Below, piece by piece: positions 22,101-31,019 of a DNA stretch of 64,000 nt; the first letter of the stretch is position 1, and each line of letters begins with the position of its first letter. This DNA comes from Haematobia irritans (lineage: Eukaryota; Arthropoda; Insecta; Diptera; Muscidae), in NCBI RefSeq assembly GCF_050003625.1, contig NC_134400.1, positions 49,790,066 to 49,854,065 of the forward strand, written 5' to 3'. A model generated the notes under the pieces. That model did not search any database. It was not told where the DNA came from and saw only the letters and a program-made list of their open reading frames with translations. Both the position numbers and the translations under genes were made by a program.

Positions 22101-24373
22101 TTTTGTCCATAATAGCTTCATTGTTTGATCCTGCCGGGTGGTTGGGGCCAGTTATTATCGTGGCGAAAATATTGATGCAGCAAATATGGGCTGATAAAAC
22201 TGGCTGGGACGAGTATTTGACTGCTCATAGTAAACAACGCTGGTTGCAGTTCATAAATGATTATGAGGCTTTAAACCATATTAAAGTAGAACGGTGGATA
22301 GGGTTTGACCCAAGCACTCATGTGGAAATACATGGATTTTCGGATGCCTCTGAGAGAGCATATGGAGCTTGTGTATATGTAAGGATAAGATCTAATAATG
22401 GTATCGTTCGAACTCACTTGCTGTTTGCAAAATCAAGGGTAGCACCTCTTAAAACTGTCTCTTTGCCAAGACTAGAACTGTGTGGGGCACTGTTATTGGC
22501 GGAGTTGATTGGTACATTACGGACCGAATTGAGTTTGAACAGTAATCATACCAAGTTCTATTGTTGGAGTGATTCGATGATAGTGCTCGCTTGGCTTCAG
22601 AAGCCCCCTTGTTCGTGGACGACATTTATTTCGAACAGAGTGTCGAAAATTGTTGATTTAGTTGGTGTAGATTGTTGGAGACACGTCAGGTCGGAACATA
22701 ATCCAGCGGATATCATTAGTAGAGGCGTACAACCTAAGGATTTGATAGATAACTCGTTATGGTGGCATGGTCCATCTTGGTTGTCCGACGGAGGCAACGA
22801 CTGGGAAATTGAGTCTCAACGAGAATTTTCTACCGAAGAGGAACGAAGAAGCATTAAGATATTCTTTACATACATCAAGAACTTTGAAGATGTGTTAGTC
22901 CGGTTTTCCTCTTATTCAAAGGCATTAAGGGTCATGGCATATGTCTACAGATTTATTTCATTACTTAGGAGAAAGTTCGATTCGGCCGCTGATGCAAAGA
23001 TTTCGTTTAATGAATTGCAGGTTGTTAAACGGAAACTCATTATTATCACGCAAAAGGTATACTTTCCTGAAGAGTATTTAAATCTTACCAATGGTCAGCC
23101 TATCAATTCGAGTAGCAGCTTATTAAATTTGCACCCATTTGTCGACGAGGATGGATTAATTCGTGTTGGGGGTCGGCTTGCCAACGCCGTCTTCTTGTCT
23201 TTTAGTGAAAGACATCCTATTATTTTACCTTACAATTGTAAGCTGTCGCATCTCTTAGTATGCTTTATACACCAAGTTACTTTGCATGGAGGCATTCAGT
23301 TGATGCTGAGGGTTCTCAGAGCGGAGTTCTGGATTCCGAGGTCGAGGACGTTAATAAAATCGGTTATAGGTCGTTGCAAGACATGTACTATTCATGCTAA
23401 GAGATCACGCGAACAGATTATGTCTGCATTGCCAGTTGATAGAACTATACTTGAACGACCATTCACTCGAGTGGGTGTCGATTTTGCTGGACCTTATGAC
23501 ATCAAGAATTATACGGGCAGGGCTTGTTTGATCACTAAAGGATATGTTTCGATTTTTGTTTGCTTCGCCACAAGGGCAATACATTTGGAAGCTGTTAGTG
23601 ACTTGTCTACACCCACCTTTCTGGCTGCTTTTGCAAGATTCGTTTCCCGACGTGGAAGCCCGAAGGACATGTACTCTGATAATGGAACAAATTTCGTCGG
23701 AGCTTCACGGGTATTAAAGTCAGATTTTCGAAATTTTATTCGAAATATAAGTTCAGAGGTTATGGAAACATATGTGAATAATGGAATACATTGGCATTTT
23801 AATCCCGCAGGGGCACCCCACATGGGAGGCTTGTGGGAAGCTGGCGTAAAGTCATTTAAACATCATTTCAGAAGGATAGCCTCAAATCTAAAGTACACAT
23901 ACGAAGAGTTTTCAACCCTTTTGGCTCGCATTGAAGCCTGTTTAAACTCTAGGACCCTTTGCCCATTGTCTGAGGATGTGTCTTGTATTGATGCTTTAAC
24001 TCCTGGACATTTCCTGGTTGGAGGACCCCTTTTAGCCCCACCGGAACCTCAAATTAATGAAGCTCCAATTTCCATAATCAATCGTTGGCAGAGAGTGAAA
24101 GCGCTCAACCAGAATATATGCATACGATGGAAAGAAGAATACTTAAAAGAAATGTTTAAGAGAAGTAAATGGAAGACAGAAAAGCTAAATTTGAAGGTAA
24201 ATGATATGGTTGTTGTGCGTGACGACAATTTAGCTCCAAACGAGTGGAGATTAGGTCGTATTACCAAGGTTTTTCCTGGCGTAGACGAAAAGGTCAGAGT
24301 AGCCGAGATCCAAACAGCACGAGGTCTTCTAGTTAGACCTATCGTTAAACTTGTTTTGCTTCCGACGGACTAA
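19166..24373 (+). CDS. gag-pol: BEL/Pao Gag-Pol polyprotein, 1,735 aa
   Basis: This single frame encodes the whole replication machinery. Residues about 130-310 are the BEL Gag region (DUF1759 type, FKGDYLSWPSFRDMF). Zinc knuckles with Cys/His pairs lie at about 342-406. The aspartic protease has its catalytic Asp at 472 in LLDPGS. Reverse transcriptase follows, with its first Asp at 806 (NGDIEK) and YADD at 882-885. RNase H acidic residues are near D1060, E1104, D1136 and D1182. Integrase has an HHCC site (H1369, H1374, C1404, C1407) and a catalytic triad at D1439, D1505 and E1558. A DUF5641-type C terminus (RDDNLAPNEWRLGRI) closes it. The start is the ATG at 19166, in the good context ATTATGG. 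All catalytic residues are present and no stop interrupts the frame, so the copy may be active. It acts in cytoplasmic virus-like particles and then in the nucleus. Confidence 0.97.
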   Translation: MEGPVLLRKFKRFAALFLDFENEYNAMSNASHTMFTVELRKEEFKSLWNKVKTSYEKFSIDSDFSEEQEKEASDLFKQCREAYITCAAAMGELSQTFLNSSVLTSTAHSVNQTPHQVEDIRTNDHRLRLPPCTTEIFKGDYLSWPSFRDMFTAVYIDCRSITAVERLFYLRQNTQGEALEIVKKSPLTHEGFEMAWNNLKDRYENKRILVNTQLKILFNLTPVRSETAHDIKKLQRDINNCMTSLNLYGIDIDSWDPIFVFLCSSRLPVTTLSLWEQTVREKTEVSRWADLDNFLTARFQSLETVFDLTHSGVHEQVGKLDNSTVTHRRVKTYQAGTNKVVCFICSQEHYLKYCNKFLKMSPEERFGIVKKNNLCLNCFSNNHRVYQCSSKLSCAKCQSRHNTLLHREARVALSTDVKETEPNDPILISEVSTVDQEVQNCFARSQRQVLLGTTLVNIKVNGIMYIARALLDPGSQASFISEKLQRRLGLPTTTISARISGLNNALAGLTQKQCTFELASTYRDHSGIQMCGLVLPKLTGKLPSSSISIPNSFSLGDLQLADPNFSKSNQIDILIGADFYPDILLDGVQRNVLGSLVAQNTIFGWVLSGPLDSECSSFTTVVSFCNEICMNLQLEKFWKLEELPKVSAVTAEEEYCEELFKRTTTRSLDGRFVVSLPFKPQHLEGKGLGLSKTKAFRQFLRNEASLVRNMELKAKYDTVLAEYESLGHMIRVGPLTEKCTGYYLPHHAVVKPERTSTKLRVVFNASYPTSSGLSLNDTLYPGPVLQNDLMLLIIRWRFYRYVFNGDIEKMYRQILLHDEFTRFQRIVFRRDPNMDIQDFELKTVTFGVNCAPFLAIRSLLQLASDVECELPFASKILRHMMYADDALAGAHELEVAIEARNQLIAALSSAGFTMRKWTANDDRILKDLPQEHLLSEHFLEIDDESKTKTLGIRWNAKSDTFYFSIRPIHLKDDYTKREVLSIIASLFDPAGWLGPVIIVAKILMQQIWADKTGWDEYLTAHSKQRWLQFINDYEALNHIKVERWIGFDPSTHVEIHGFSDASERAYGACVYVRIRSNNGIVRTHLLFAKSRVAPLKTVSLPRLELCGALLLAELIGTLRTELSLNSNHTKFYCWSDSMIVLAWLQKPPCSWTTFISNRVSKIVDLVGVDCWRHVRSEHNPADIISRGVQPKDLIDNSLWWHGPSWLSDGGNDWEIESQREFSTEEERRSIKIFFTYIKNFEDVLVRFSSYSKALRVMAYVYRFISLLRRKFDSAADAKISFNELQVVKRKLIIITQKVYFPEEYLNLTNGQPINSSSSLLNLHPFVDEDGLIRVGGRLANAVFLSFSERHPIILPYNCKLSHLLVCFIHQVTLHGGIQLMLRVLRAEFWIPRSRTLIKSVIGRCKTCTIHAKRSREQIMSALPVDRTILERPFTRVGVDFAGPYDIKNYTGRACLITKGYVSIFVCFATRAIHLEAVSDLSTPTFLAAFARFVSRRGSPKDMYSDNGTNFVGASRVLKSDFRNFIRNISSEVMETYVNNGIHWHFNPAGAPHMGGLWEAGVKSFKHHFRRIASNLKYTYEEFSTLLARIEACLNSRTLCPLSEDVSCIDALTPGHFLVGGPLLAPPEPQINEAPISIINRWQRVKALNQNICIRWKEEYLKEMFKRSKWKTEKLNLKVNDMVVVRDDNLAPNEWRLGRITKVFPGVDEKVRVAEIQTARGLLVRPIVKLVLLPTD

Positions 24374-24428
24374 TATCTTATAATATTTCGTATTTTTTTT
24401 TTTTTTTTTGTTTTGTTTATTATTTTAG
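24370..24428 (+). promoter_or_regulatory. Candidate branch point and 3' splice site before the second ORF
   Basis: CTAAT at 24370-24374 overlaps the Gag-Pol stop codon and fits a fly branch point. A run of T (24392-24409), then TTGTTTATTATTTTAG, ends in the acceptor AG at 24427-24428, and the next ATG is four bases further on at 24433. The arrangement resembles the acceptor of a spliced subgenomic retroelement mRNA. Confidence 0.6.
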
Positions 24429-24432
24429 AATC

Positions 24433-25503
24433 ATGGTAAAAGCAAAGAGATATCTTCCAGAAAATCGCCAAGGTAAACAGAAAATTGTTTGCCGAATATG
24501 TTTAAAGGACCATCCACTTCGCTTTTGCAGTAAATTTCTGGCTATGAGTTATTCGGAGAGAATGAGAATAGTGTCGATATATAGACATTGTGCTGGTTGT
24601 TTGGCTCATGACCATACATGGCGTACATGTAAAAGTGAGGGACGTTGCAAAAAATGTGGTGATATGCATCATACATTGCTACATAAACCCGGACCTAGTT
24701 CGTCTGCAAGGGTAGTAAAAAGCGTCGTAAAGAGGTTAGGACCTCGTTCGTCCCAACCTAAAACCGGATCTGGACCTCGTTCGTCCATAAGCCCCTCAAC
24801 TAGTGGACCTCGTTCGTCTAATTTGTCTTCTGTAGCTGGACCAAGTTCGTCCACAGAAGGTAACAAAATAGCCAAAGGTTCAGCTCTCAATTCGAGAAAA
24901 CGTACTCGTTCTCCAGACAGAAGTAGACGAAATAAACATGCATCGCAACAAGTAATTCCATACAAATCCAGAAATGTGGTAAAAGGTGGATTTCAAGAAC
25001 GTAGATGGGGTCCGTCCACGACCTACACCATTCAAGAAACCATAATGATCCGACCGACGGCGATGGTAAAAATTGTGAGTGGCAATCGTTGCGTCAATGA
25101 AAGGGTTCTTATTGATCCAGGGTCAGAGGTATCTATAATAGAGGAGTCGTAAGTGCATCGCATAGGTCAAAAAATTATTCGCGTTGGAAACTCCTATAAG
25201 TGTGCTTTGCGTTTGCATGGATGTTATGGAATAGGCAGCCCCGTCGAAATGTATGCAGAAGTACGTAAAAAGTTTGCCGTACTGACACCGAGACAGTCTG
25301 TTGATATGAATATAGTTGATGAGTATCCTGGATTGCAACTAGCTGATCCTACCTTCTATTCTTCGGGTTACATACACCTTTCGTTAGGGGGTGATGTATA
25401 TTCTAAGATTATCCGAAACGGCGTTGCTGGTGGAACATTTGGAAAGCCACTTGCTCAGTTTACCATTTTTGGGTATATTATATCCGGAGGGTGCTCACCT
25501 TAA
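24433..25503 (+). CDS. Second BEL ORF: zinc knuckle plus aspartic-protease-like, with in-frame TAA
   Basis: The frame begins at ATG 24433 and runs 239 codons to a TAA at 25150-25152, then stays open in the same frame to 25503. Residues 20-84 copy the Gag zinc-knuckle pattern (CRIC..., CAGC, CKKCGDMHHTLLH against CAKC...NTLLH in Gag-Pol). Residues about 86-143 are a Ser/Arg/Pro-rich linker with five GP(R/S)SS motifs, followed by a basic stretch. A protease-like part has IDPGSEVSI (Asp 228), and beyond the TAA it has GLQLADPTF, LGGDVY and FTIFGYIISGG, matching DLQLADPNF, IGADFY and NTIFGWVLSGP of Gag-Pol. It has no capsid, RT or integrase, and no signal peptide or membrane segment, so it is not an env. 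The TAA truncates the protease early unless it is read through. What the protein does is unknown. Confidence 0.8.
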
Positions 25504-25694
25504 GTAAATAACTTGGAGCATTTCGTGGACCTTTAAATCTTTTCAATTATTTATACTGGATGGATAAAGTTAACTAAAGTAAATTGGAGAAAATTTTTTA
25601 AATTAGAGATTCGCTTGATGGACAATGGGATCAGGTATACTCTTTTGCAAATTACTATTATTTTTTATTGCAGGTTACTGCAAGGGGGCCGGGA
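25504..25694 (+). other. 3' untranslated part and purine-rich tract of the BEL element
   Basis: The tract CAAGGGGGCCGGGA (25681-25694) adjoins the 3' LTR, where the plus-strand primer is expected, although it is interrupted by CC. Just upstream, TTTTTTATTGCAG/G (25661-25674) also reads as a 3' splice site. No frame is recognised. Confidence 0.65.
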
Positions 25695-26186
25695 TGTTAA
25701 CATTTGTAAGCCAATGTCCCGAAAAATTACCGCCATCTGTGAAAGTTCCTGTACTCAAACTTCATGAATAGTGCGTGTCTACGTATCCTTGAGATATGGC
25801 CACTTCATTTGGGCTTGGGATTTTTTCTATTAGTTATAAGGCTATTATTACTCGTTTATTTTTTATATATTGTTGTTATTGTATGAATTTGATTAAGTAT
25901 TGTTGAACTAACCTTCTGAATTGTGTGGAAGACATTTTGAATTAAATACCTTTTTGAATTGTATAGAAAAATCTAATCTTGAAATCGGTATTATTTATAA
26001 AAATATAAATGGTGTTAATAAAATCATACCTGTGAACTGAAAAACTTTGTGTTCTCATTAAGCACAGATTTCTCTGAACCATTTGGTTTGGACTATATGG
26101 TTTGTGTGTTTGGTTTGTAATTGGCTTCCACGGTGCTCCACCAGATACCTTAATTACACCCCTGGATTTTTGCCAAAGGGGAAACA
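25695..26186 (+). repeat. 3' LTR of the BEL/Pao element
   Basis: The LTR is 492 bp and identical to the 5' copy apart from A at 26176. AATAAA at 26017-26022 is the likely polyadenylation signal for the element transcript. Confidence 0.97.
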
Positions 26187-26250
26187 GAGGGCATTTTTGG
26201 AAGTTCTTTATAAATTGTGTCTTAAGAAGGACTCCCAAATTTTTTTGCTG
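26187..26250. mobile_element. Right remainder of MITE G, starting with the BEL target duplication
   Basis: GAGGG (26187-26191) repeats 16300-16304. The following CATTTTTGGAAGTTCTTT matches the intact MITE G at 12.2 kb, and the piece ends TTTTTTGCTG. Confidence 0.8.
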
Positions 26251-26460
26251 TGACGTTGATCTACGCCCTCATGTGCAAAAATTGAATATGGTAGGCATAG
26301 GTCCATGTTTTGATATAGACCGATCTCCGGATTTGACTTCCGGAGCCTCTTGGAAGAGCAACTTTTCGTCGAAATTTGATACATAACGTTGATCTATGCC
26401 CTCTTATGCAAATTGTGCAAAAAATGATTCGTATCGGTCCATATATAGCGCCCATATAAG
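26251..26460 (+). mobile_element. Helentron family C fragment, right part
   Basis: About one and a half monomers (GATATAGACCGATCTCCGG, GGAGCCTCTTGGAAGAGC) continue the fragment cut at 15798. It is replaced at 26461 by a SINE. Confidence 0.6.
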
Positions 26461-26713
26461 CTGAGTGCTTCCCGATTCTATCTTAAGTTTAATGACAAGA
26501 GACTTCCTTTTTATAGCCGAGTCCGAACGGCGTTTCACATTGCAGCGAAACCGCTTAGACAAACTTTGAAACCCTCAGAAATGTCACCAGCATTAATGAG
26601 AGGAGATAATACACCGCTGAAAAACTTTTTGGTGAGTGGTCGAAACTGGGATTGAACCCACGACCCTATGTTTGAAACATGGTCGTGCTAAACATTACAC
26701 CACGGTGACTCCC
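26461..26713 (-). mobile_element. tRNA-derived SINE, reversed, 3' truncated
   Basis: On the minus strand it starts GGGAGTCACCGTGGTGTAAT and has the B box GGGTTCAATC at 26650-26659. It then follows the same body as the copy at 8175-8516. It lacks the CCTAACC tail and is more diverged. Confidence 0.8.
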
Positions 26714-27254
26714 AAAAATAAAATAAGCCTTTATATAGCTTCTAATAAATTGGAAGGATTTGCGTTGGTAGCAAAAAATTTGTTCTAAATTTGGTGGTGA
26801 AGTGTATAAAATAGTCGGTTAGTTAGACTTTCCTTACTTGTTGGCCCTCTTCAAGTGAGTAACAGCATTAGGAAAGTCGATTATGGTGTAGTAACCTTTT
26901 CAATCGGCGTGTCCTTTAAACTTCGAAGAATTGGACAGAAGCATCAGTCGGTGAGGTTAGGTTCTTATCGGATTAGCCATGTAGCTTAAAATTGCTTTTA
27001 ATTTTTAATGTGATTCCTTAATTTTTTTAGGAATAAACTTCCGATCATTTTATTTCTTAAAATAAAATTTTTCTTTGAATAACAAAATAACACCTCTTAT
27101 TGGAAACCCCTTAAGTCTTACCTAAGAAATCCCCCATATACTATACAAAGATCTCAATAGTTGACTTCTTAGGAATGGTGAAGCCCATACACTCAAAAAA
27201 GGATTTTGACCTTCCCGTAAGGTTATTGGTATTTATTCCCTGCCAAAAATGCTG
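26714..27254. other. Non-coding, with a Helentron 3' end fragment
   Basis: Bases about 26796-26850 form a family-B-like terminus (GGTGGTGAAGTGTATAAAAT, AGTCGG, GACTTTCCTTACTTGTT). The rest has CACTCAAAAAAGGATTTTGA near 27190, which looks like a MITE tip. No gene. Confidence 0.55.
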
Positions 27255-28557
27255 CTTTTTATACCCTTCACCACTACTGTGGTACAGGGTATAATAAGTT
27301 TGTGCATTTGTATGTAACGCCAAGAAGGAGTAATCATAGACCAACCTTTTAGTATACGGATCGGCTTAGAATTAAATTCTGAGTCGATTTAGCGATGTCC
27401 GTCTGTCTGTCCGTCTGTCTGTCCGTCTGTCTGTCCGACTGTCTGTCTGTCTGTCTGTCTGTTGATGTATTTTTGTGTGCAAAGTACAGCTCGCAGTTTT
27501 AGTCCGATTGTCCTAAAATTTGGTATAGGGTCCTGTTTCGGCTCAAAGACGATCCCTATTGATTTTGGAAAAAATCGGTTCAGATTTAGATATAGCTGCC
27601 ATATATATTTTTCGCCGATCTGGTCATAATTGGCGTGTATATCAACCGATCTTCCTCAAATTCCGTACATCCGAATATTTTATGGATCTCGAAAAACTTG
27701 CGAAATACCAGCCAAATCGGTTCAGATTTAGATATAGCTCTCATATATAGCTTTCGCCCGATTTACACTCATTTGCCCAAAGAGGCCAATTTTTAACTCC
27801 GATTTGATTGAAATTTTGCACAGGGAGTAGAATTAGCATTGTAACTATGCGTGCCAAATTTGGTTGAAATCGGTTCAGATTTGGATATATCTCCCATATA
27901 TAGCTTTCGCCCGATTTACACTCATATGACCACAGAGGCCAATTTTTAACTCCGATTTAGTTGAAATTTTGCACAGGGAGTAGAATAAGCATTGTAGCTA
28001 TGCGTGCCAAATTTGTTTGAAATCGGTTCAGATTTGGATATATCTCCCATATATAGCTTTCGCCCGATTTACACTCATATGACCACAGAGGCCAATTTTT
28101 AACTCCGATTTAGTTGAAATTTTGCACAGGGAGTAGAATTAGCATTGTAGCTATGCGTGCCAAATTTGGTTGAAATCGGTTCAGATTTAGATATATCTCC
28201 CATATATAGCTTTCGCCCGATTTACACTCATATGACCACAGAGGCCAATTTTTAACTCCGATTTAGTTGAAATATTGCACAGGGAGTAGGATTAGCATTG
28301 TAACTATGCGTGCCAAATTTGGTTGAAATCGGTTCAGATTTAGATATAGCTCCCATATATATGTTTTTCTGATTTCGACAAAAATGGTCAAAATACCAAC
28401 AATTTCCTTGTAAAATCGCCACTGCCTAGTCGCAAAGTTGTAAAAATGACTCTAATTTTCCTAAACTTCTAATACATATATATCGAGCGATAAATCATAA
28501 ATAAACTTTTGCAAAGTTTCCTTAAAATTGCTTCAGATTTAAATGTTTCCCATATTT
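27255..28557 (+). mobile_element. Helentron-like family B, first of three, 3' end missing
   Basis: It starts TTTTTATACCCTTCACCACT with the inverted pair TACCCT...AGGGTATA, has a GTCT/GTCC tract (27398-27462) and four or so 153-bp monomers from 27740. It breaks off in CCCATATTTTTA, where the second copy begins. A 24-bp piece of its continuation (TACTAACATTGTGTTCCACC...) reappears at 29757-29780 between copies two and three, which shows copy two inserted into copy one. Confidence 0.8.
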
Positions 28558-29755
28558 TTATACCCTTCACCACTACTGTGGTACAGGGTATAATAAGTTT
28601 GTGCATTTGTATGTAACGTCAAGAAGGAGTAATCATAGACCAACCTTTTAGTATACGGATCGGCTTAGAATTAAATTCTGAGTCGATTTAGCGATGTCCG
28701 TCTGTCTGTCTGTCTGTTGATGTATTTTTGTGTGCAAAGTACAGCTCGCAGTTTGAGTCCGATTGTCCTAAAATTTGGTATAGGGTCCTGTTTCGGCTCA
28801 AAGACGATCCCTATTGATTTTGGAAAAAATCGGTTCAGATTTAGATATAGCTGCCATATATATTTTTCACCGATCTGGTCATAATTGGCGTGTGTATCAA
28901 CCGATCTTCCTCAAATTCCGTACATCCGAATATTTTATGGGTCTCGAAAAACTTGCAAAATATCAGCAAAATCGGGTCAGATTTAGAGATAGCTCCCATA
29001 TATAGCTTTCGCCCGATTTACACTCATTTGCCCACAGAGGCCAATTTTTTGCTCCGATTTAGTTGAAATTTTGCATAGGGAGTAGAATTAGCGTTATACC
29101 TATGCGTGCCAAATTTGCTTGAAATCGGTTCAGATTTGGATATATCTCCCATATAAAGCTTTCGCCCGATTTACACTCATATGACCACAGAGGCCAATTT
29201 TTAACTCCGATTTAGTTGAAATTTTGCACAGGGAGTAGAACTAGCATTGTAGCTATGCGTGCCAAATTTGGTTGAAATCGGTTCAGATTTAGATATAGCT
29301 CCCATATATATGTTTTTCTGATTTCGACAAAAATGGTCAAAATACCAACATTTTCCTTGTAAAATCGCCACTGCTTAGTCGAAAAGTTGTAAAAATGACT
29401 CTAATTTTCCTAAACTTCTAATACATATATATCGAGCGATAAATCATAAATAAAATTTTTCGAAGTTTCCTTAAAACTGCTTCAGATTTAAACGTTTCCC
29501 ATATTTTTTTACTAACATTGTGTTCCACCCTAGTGCATTAGCCGGCTTAAATTTTGAGTCTATAGATTTTGTAGAAGTCTATCAAATTCTTCCAGATCGA
29601 GTGATATTTAAATGTATGTATTTGGGACAAACCTTTATATATAGCCCCCAACACATTTTACGGATGTGATATGGTATCGAAAATTTAGATCTACAAAGTG
29701 GTGCAGGGTATAATATAGTCGGCCCCGCCCGACTTTAGACTTTCCTTACTGGTTT
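28556..29755 (+). mobile_element. Helentron-like family B, second copy, complete
   Basis: About 1.2 kb. It has the 5' TTTTTATACCCTTCACCACT, a very short GTCT tract (28698-28716), two to three monomers, and a 3' subterminal AGTGGTGCAGGGTATAAT that mirrors the 5' end in 15 of 16 bases. The hairpin AGTCGG (29717-29722)/CCGACT (29729-29734) and the end TTCCTTACTGG close it. Confidence 0.85.
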
Positions 29756-29778
29756 TTACTAACATTGTGTTCCACCCT

Positions 29779-31019
29779 ATTTATACCCTTCACCACTACT
29801 GTGGTACAGGGTATAATAAGTTTGTGCATTTGTATGTAACGCCAAGAAGGAGCAATCATAGACGAACCTTTTAGTATCGGCTTAGAATTAAATTCTGAGT
29901 AGATTTAGCGATGTCCGTCTGTCTGTCTGTCCGTCTGTCTGTCCGTCTGTCTGTCTGTCCGTCTGTCTGTCTGTCTGTTGATGTATTTTTGTGTGCAAAG
30001 TACAGCTCGCAGTTTTAGTCCGATTGTCCTAAAATTTGGTATAGGGTCCTGTTTCGGCTCAAAGACGATCCCTATTGATTTTGGAAAAATCGGTTCAGAT
30101 TTAGATATAGCTGCCATATATATTTTTCACCGATCTGGTCATAATTGGCGTGTATATCAACCGATCTTCCTCAAATTCCGTACATCCGAATATTTTATGA
30201 GTCTCGAAAAACTTGCAAAATATCAGCAAAATCGGTTCAGATTTAGATATAGCTCCCATATATAGCTTTCGCCCGATTTACACTCATTTGCCCACAGAGG
30301 CCAATTTTTTGCTCCGATTTAGTTGAAATTTTGCATAGGGCGTAGAATTAGCATTGTAACTATGCGTGCCAAATTTGCTTGAAATCGGTTCAGATTTGGA
30401 TATATCTCCCATATAAAGCTTTCGCCCGATTTACACTCATATGACCACAGAGGCCAATTTTTAACTCCGATTTAGTTGAAATTTTGCACAGGGAGTAGAA
30501 TTAGCATTGTAGCTATGTGTGCCAAATTTGGTTGAAATCGGTTCAGATTTAGATATAGCTCCCATATATATGTTTTTCTGATTTCGTCAAAAATGGTCAA
30601 AATACCAACATTTTCCTTGTAAAATCGCCACTGCTTAGTCGAAAAGTTGTAAAAATGACTATAATTTTCCTAAACTTCTAATACATATATATCGAGCGAT
30701 AAATCATAAATAAACTTTTTCGAAGTTTCCTTAAAATTGCTTCAGATTTAAACGTTTCCCATATTTTTTTACTAACATTGTGTTCCACCCTAGTGCATTA
30801 GCCGACTTAAATTTTGAGTCTATAGATTTTGTAGAAGTCTATCAAATTCTGTCCAGATCGAGTGATATCTAAATGTATGTATTTGGGACAAACCTTTATT
30901 GTATATAGCCCCCAACACATTTTACGGATGTGATATGGTATCGAAAATTTAGATCTACAAAGTGGTGCAGGGTATAATATAGTCGGCCCCGCCCGACTTT
31001 AGACTTTCCTTACTTGTTT
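29779..31019 (+). mobile_element. Helentron-like family B, third copy, complete
   Basis: It has the same structure as the second copy, with a longer GTCT/GTCC tract (29915-29980). It ends CGACTTTAGACTTTCCTTAC TTGTTTTT near 31019. Beyond it the first copy does not resume, so the array is a nested and truncated head-to-tail series. Confidence 0.85.

Larger units (their letters stand above)
16305..26186 (+). mobile_element. Complete BEL/Pao LTR retrotransposon, 9,882 bp
   Basis: Two 492-bp LTRs (TGTTAAC...GAAACA) bound the element, and the 5-bp target duplication GAGGG lies at 16300-16304 and 26187-26191. Inside are a tRNA-Tyr-type primer site, a 2.35-kb leader, an intact Gag-Pol, a second reading frame and a purine-rich tract. 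The LTRs differ at one position by eye (T at 16786, A at 26176), so the insertion is young. Domain order and motifs place it in BEL/Pao. BEL/Pao elements are commonly 6-9 kb; this one is long because of the leader and the extra frame. Confidence 0.97.

Noticed and set aside
24669..24965. Minus-strand frame with repeated ERGP motif
   Set aside because: It is the antisense of the GP(R/S)SS linker repeats in the second BEL ORF.
24433..25503. Retroviral-type env gene
   Set aside because: No signal peptide, furin-like site or transmembrane segment; zinc knuckle and protease motifs identify it instead as a Gag-Pol-derived module.
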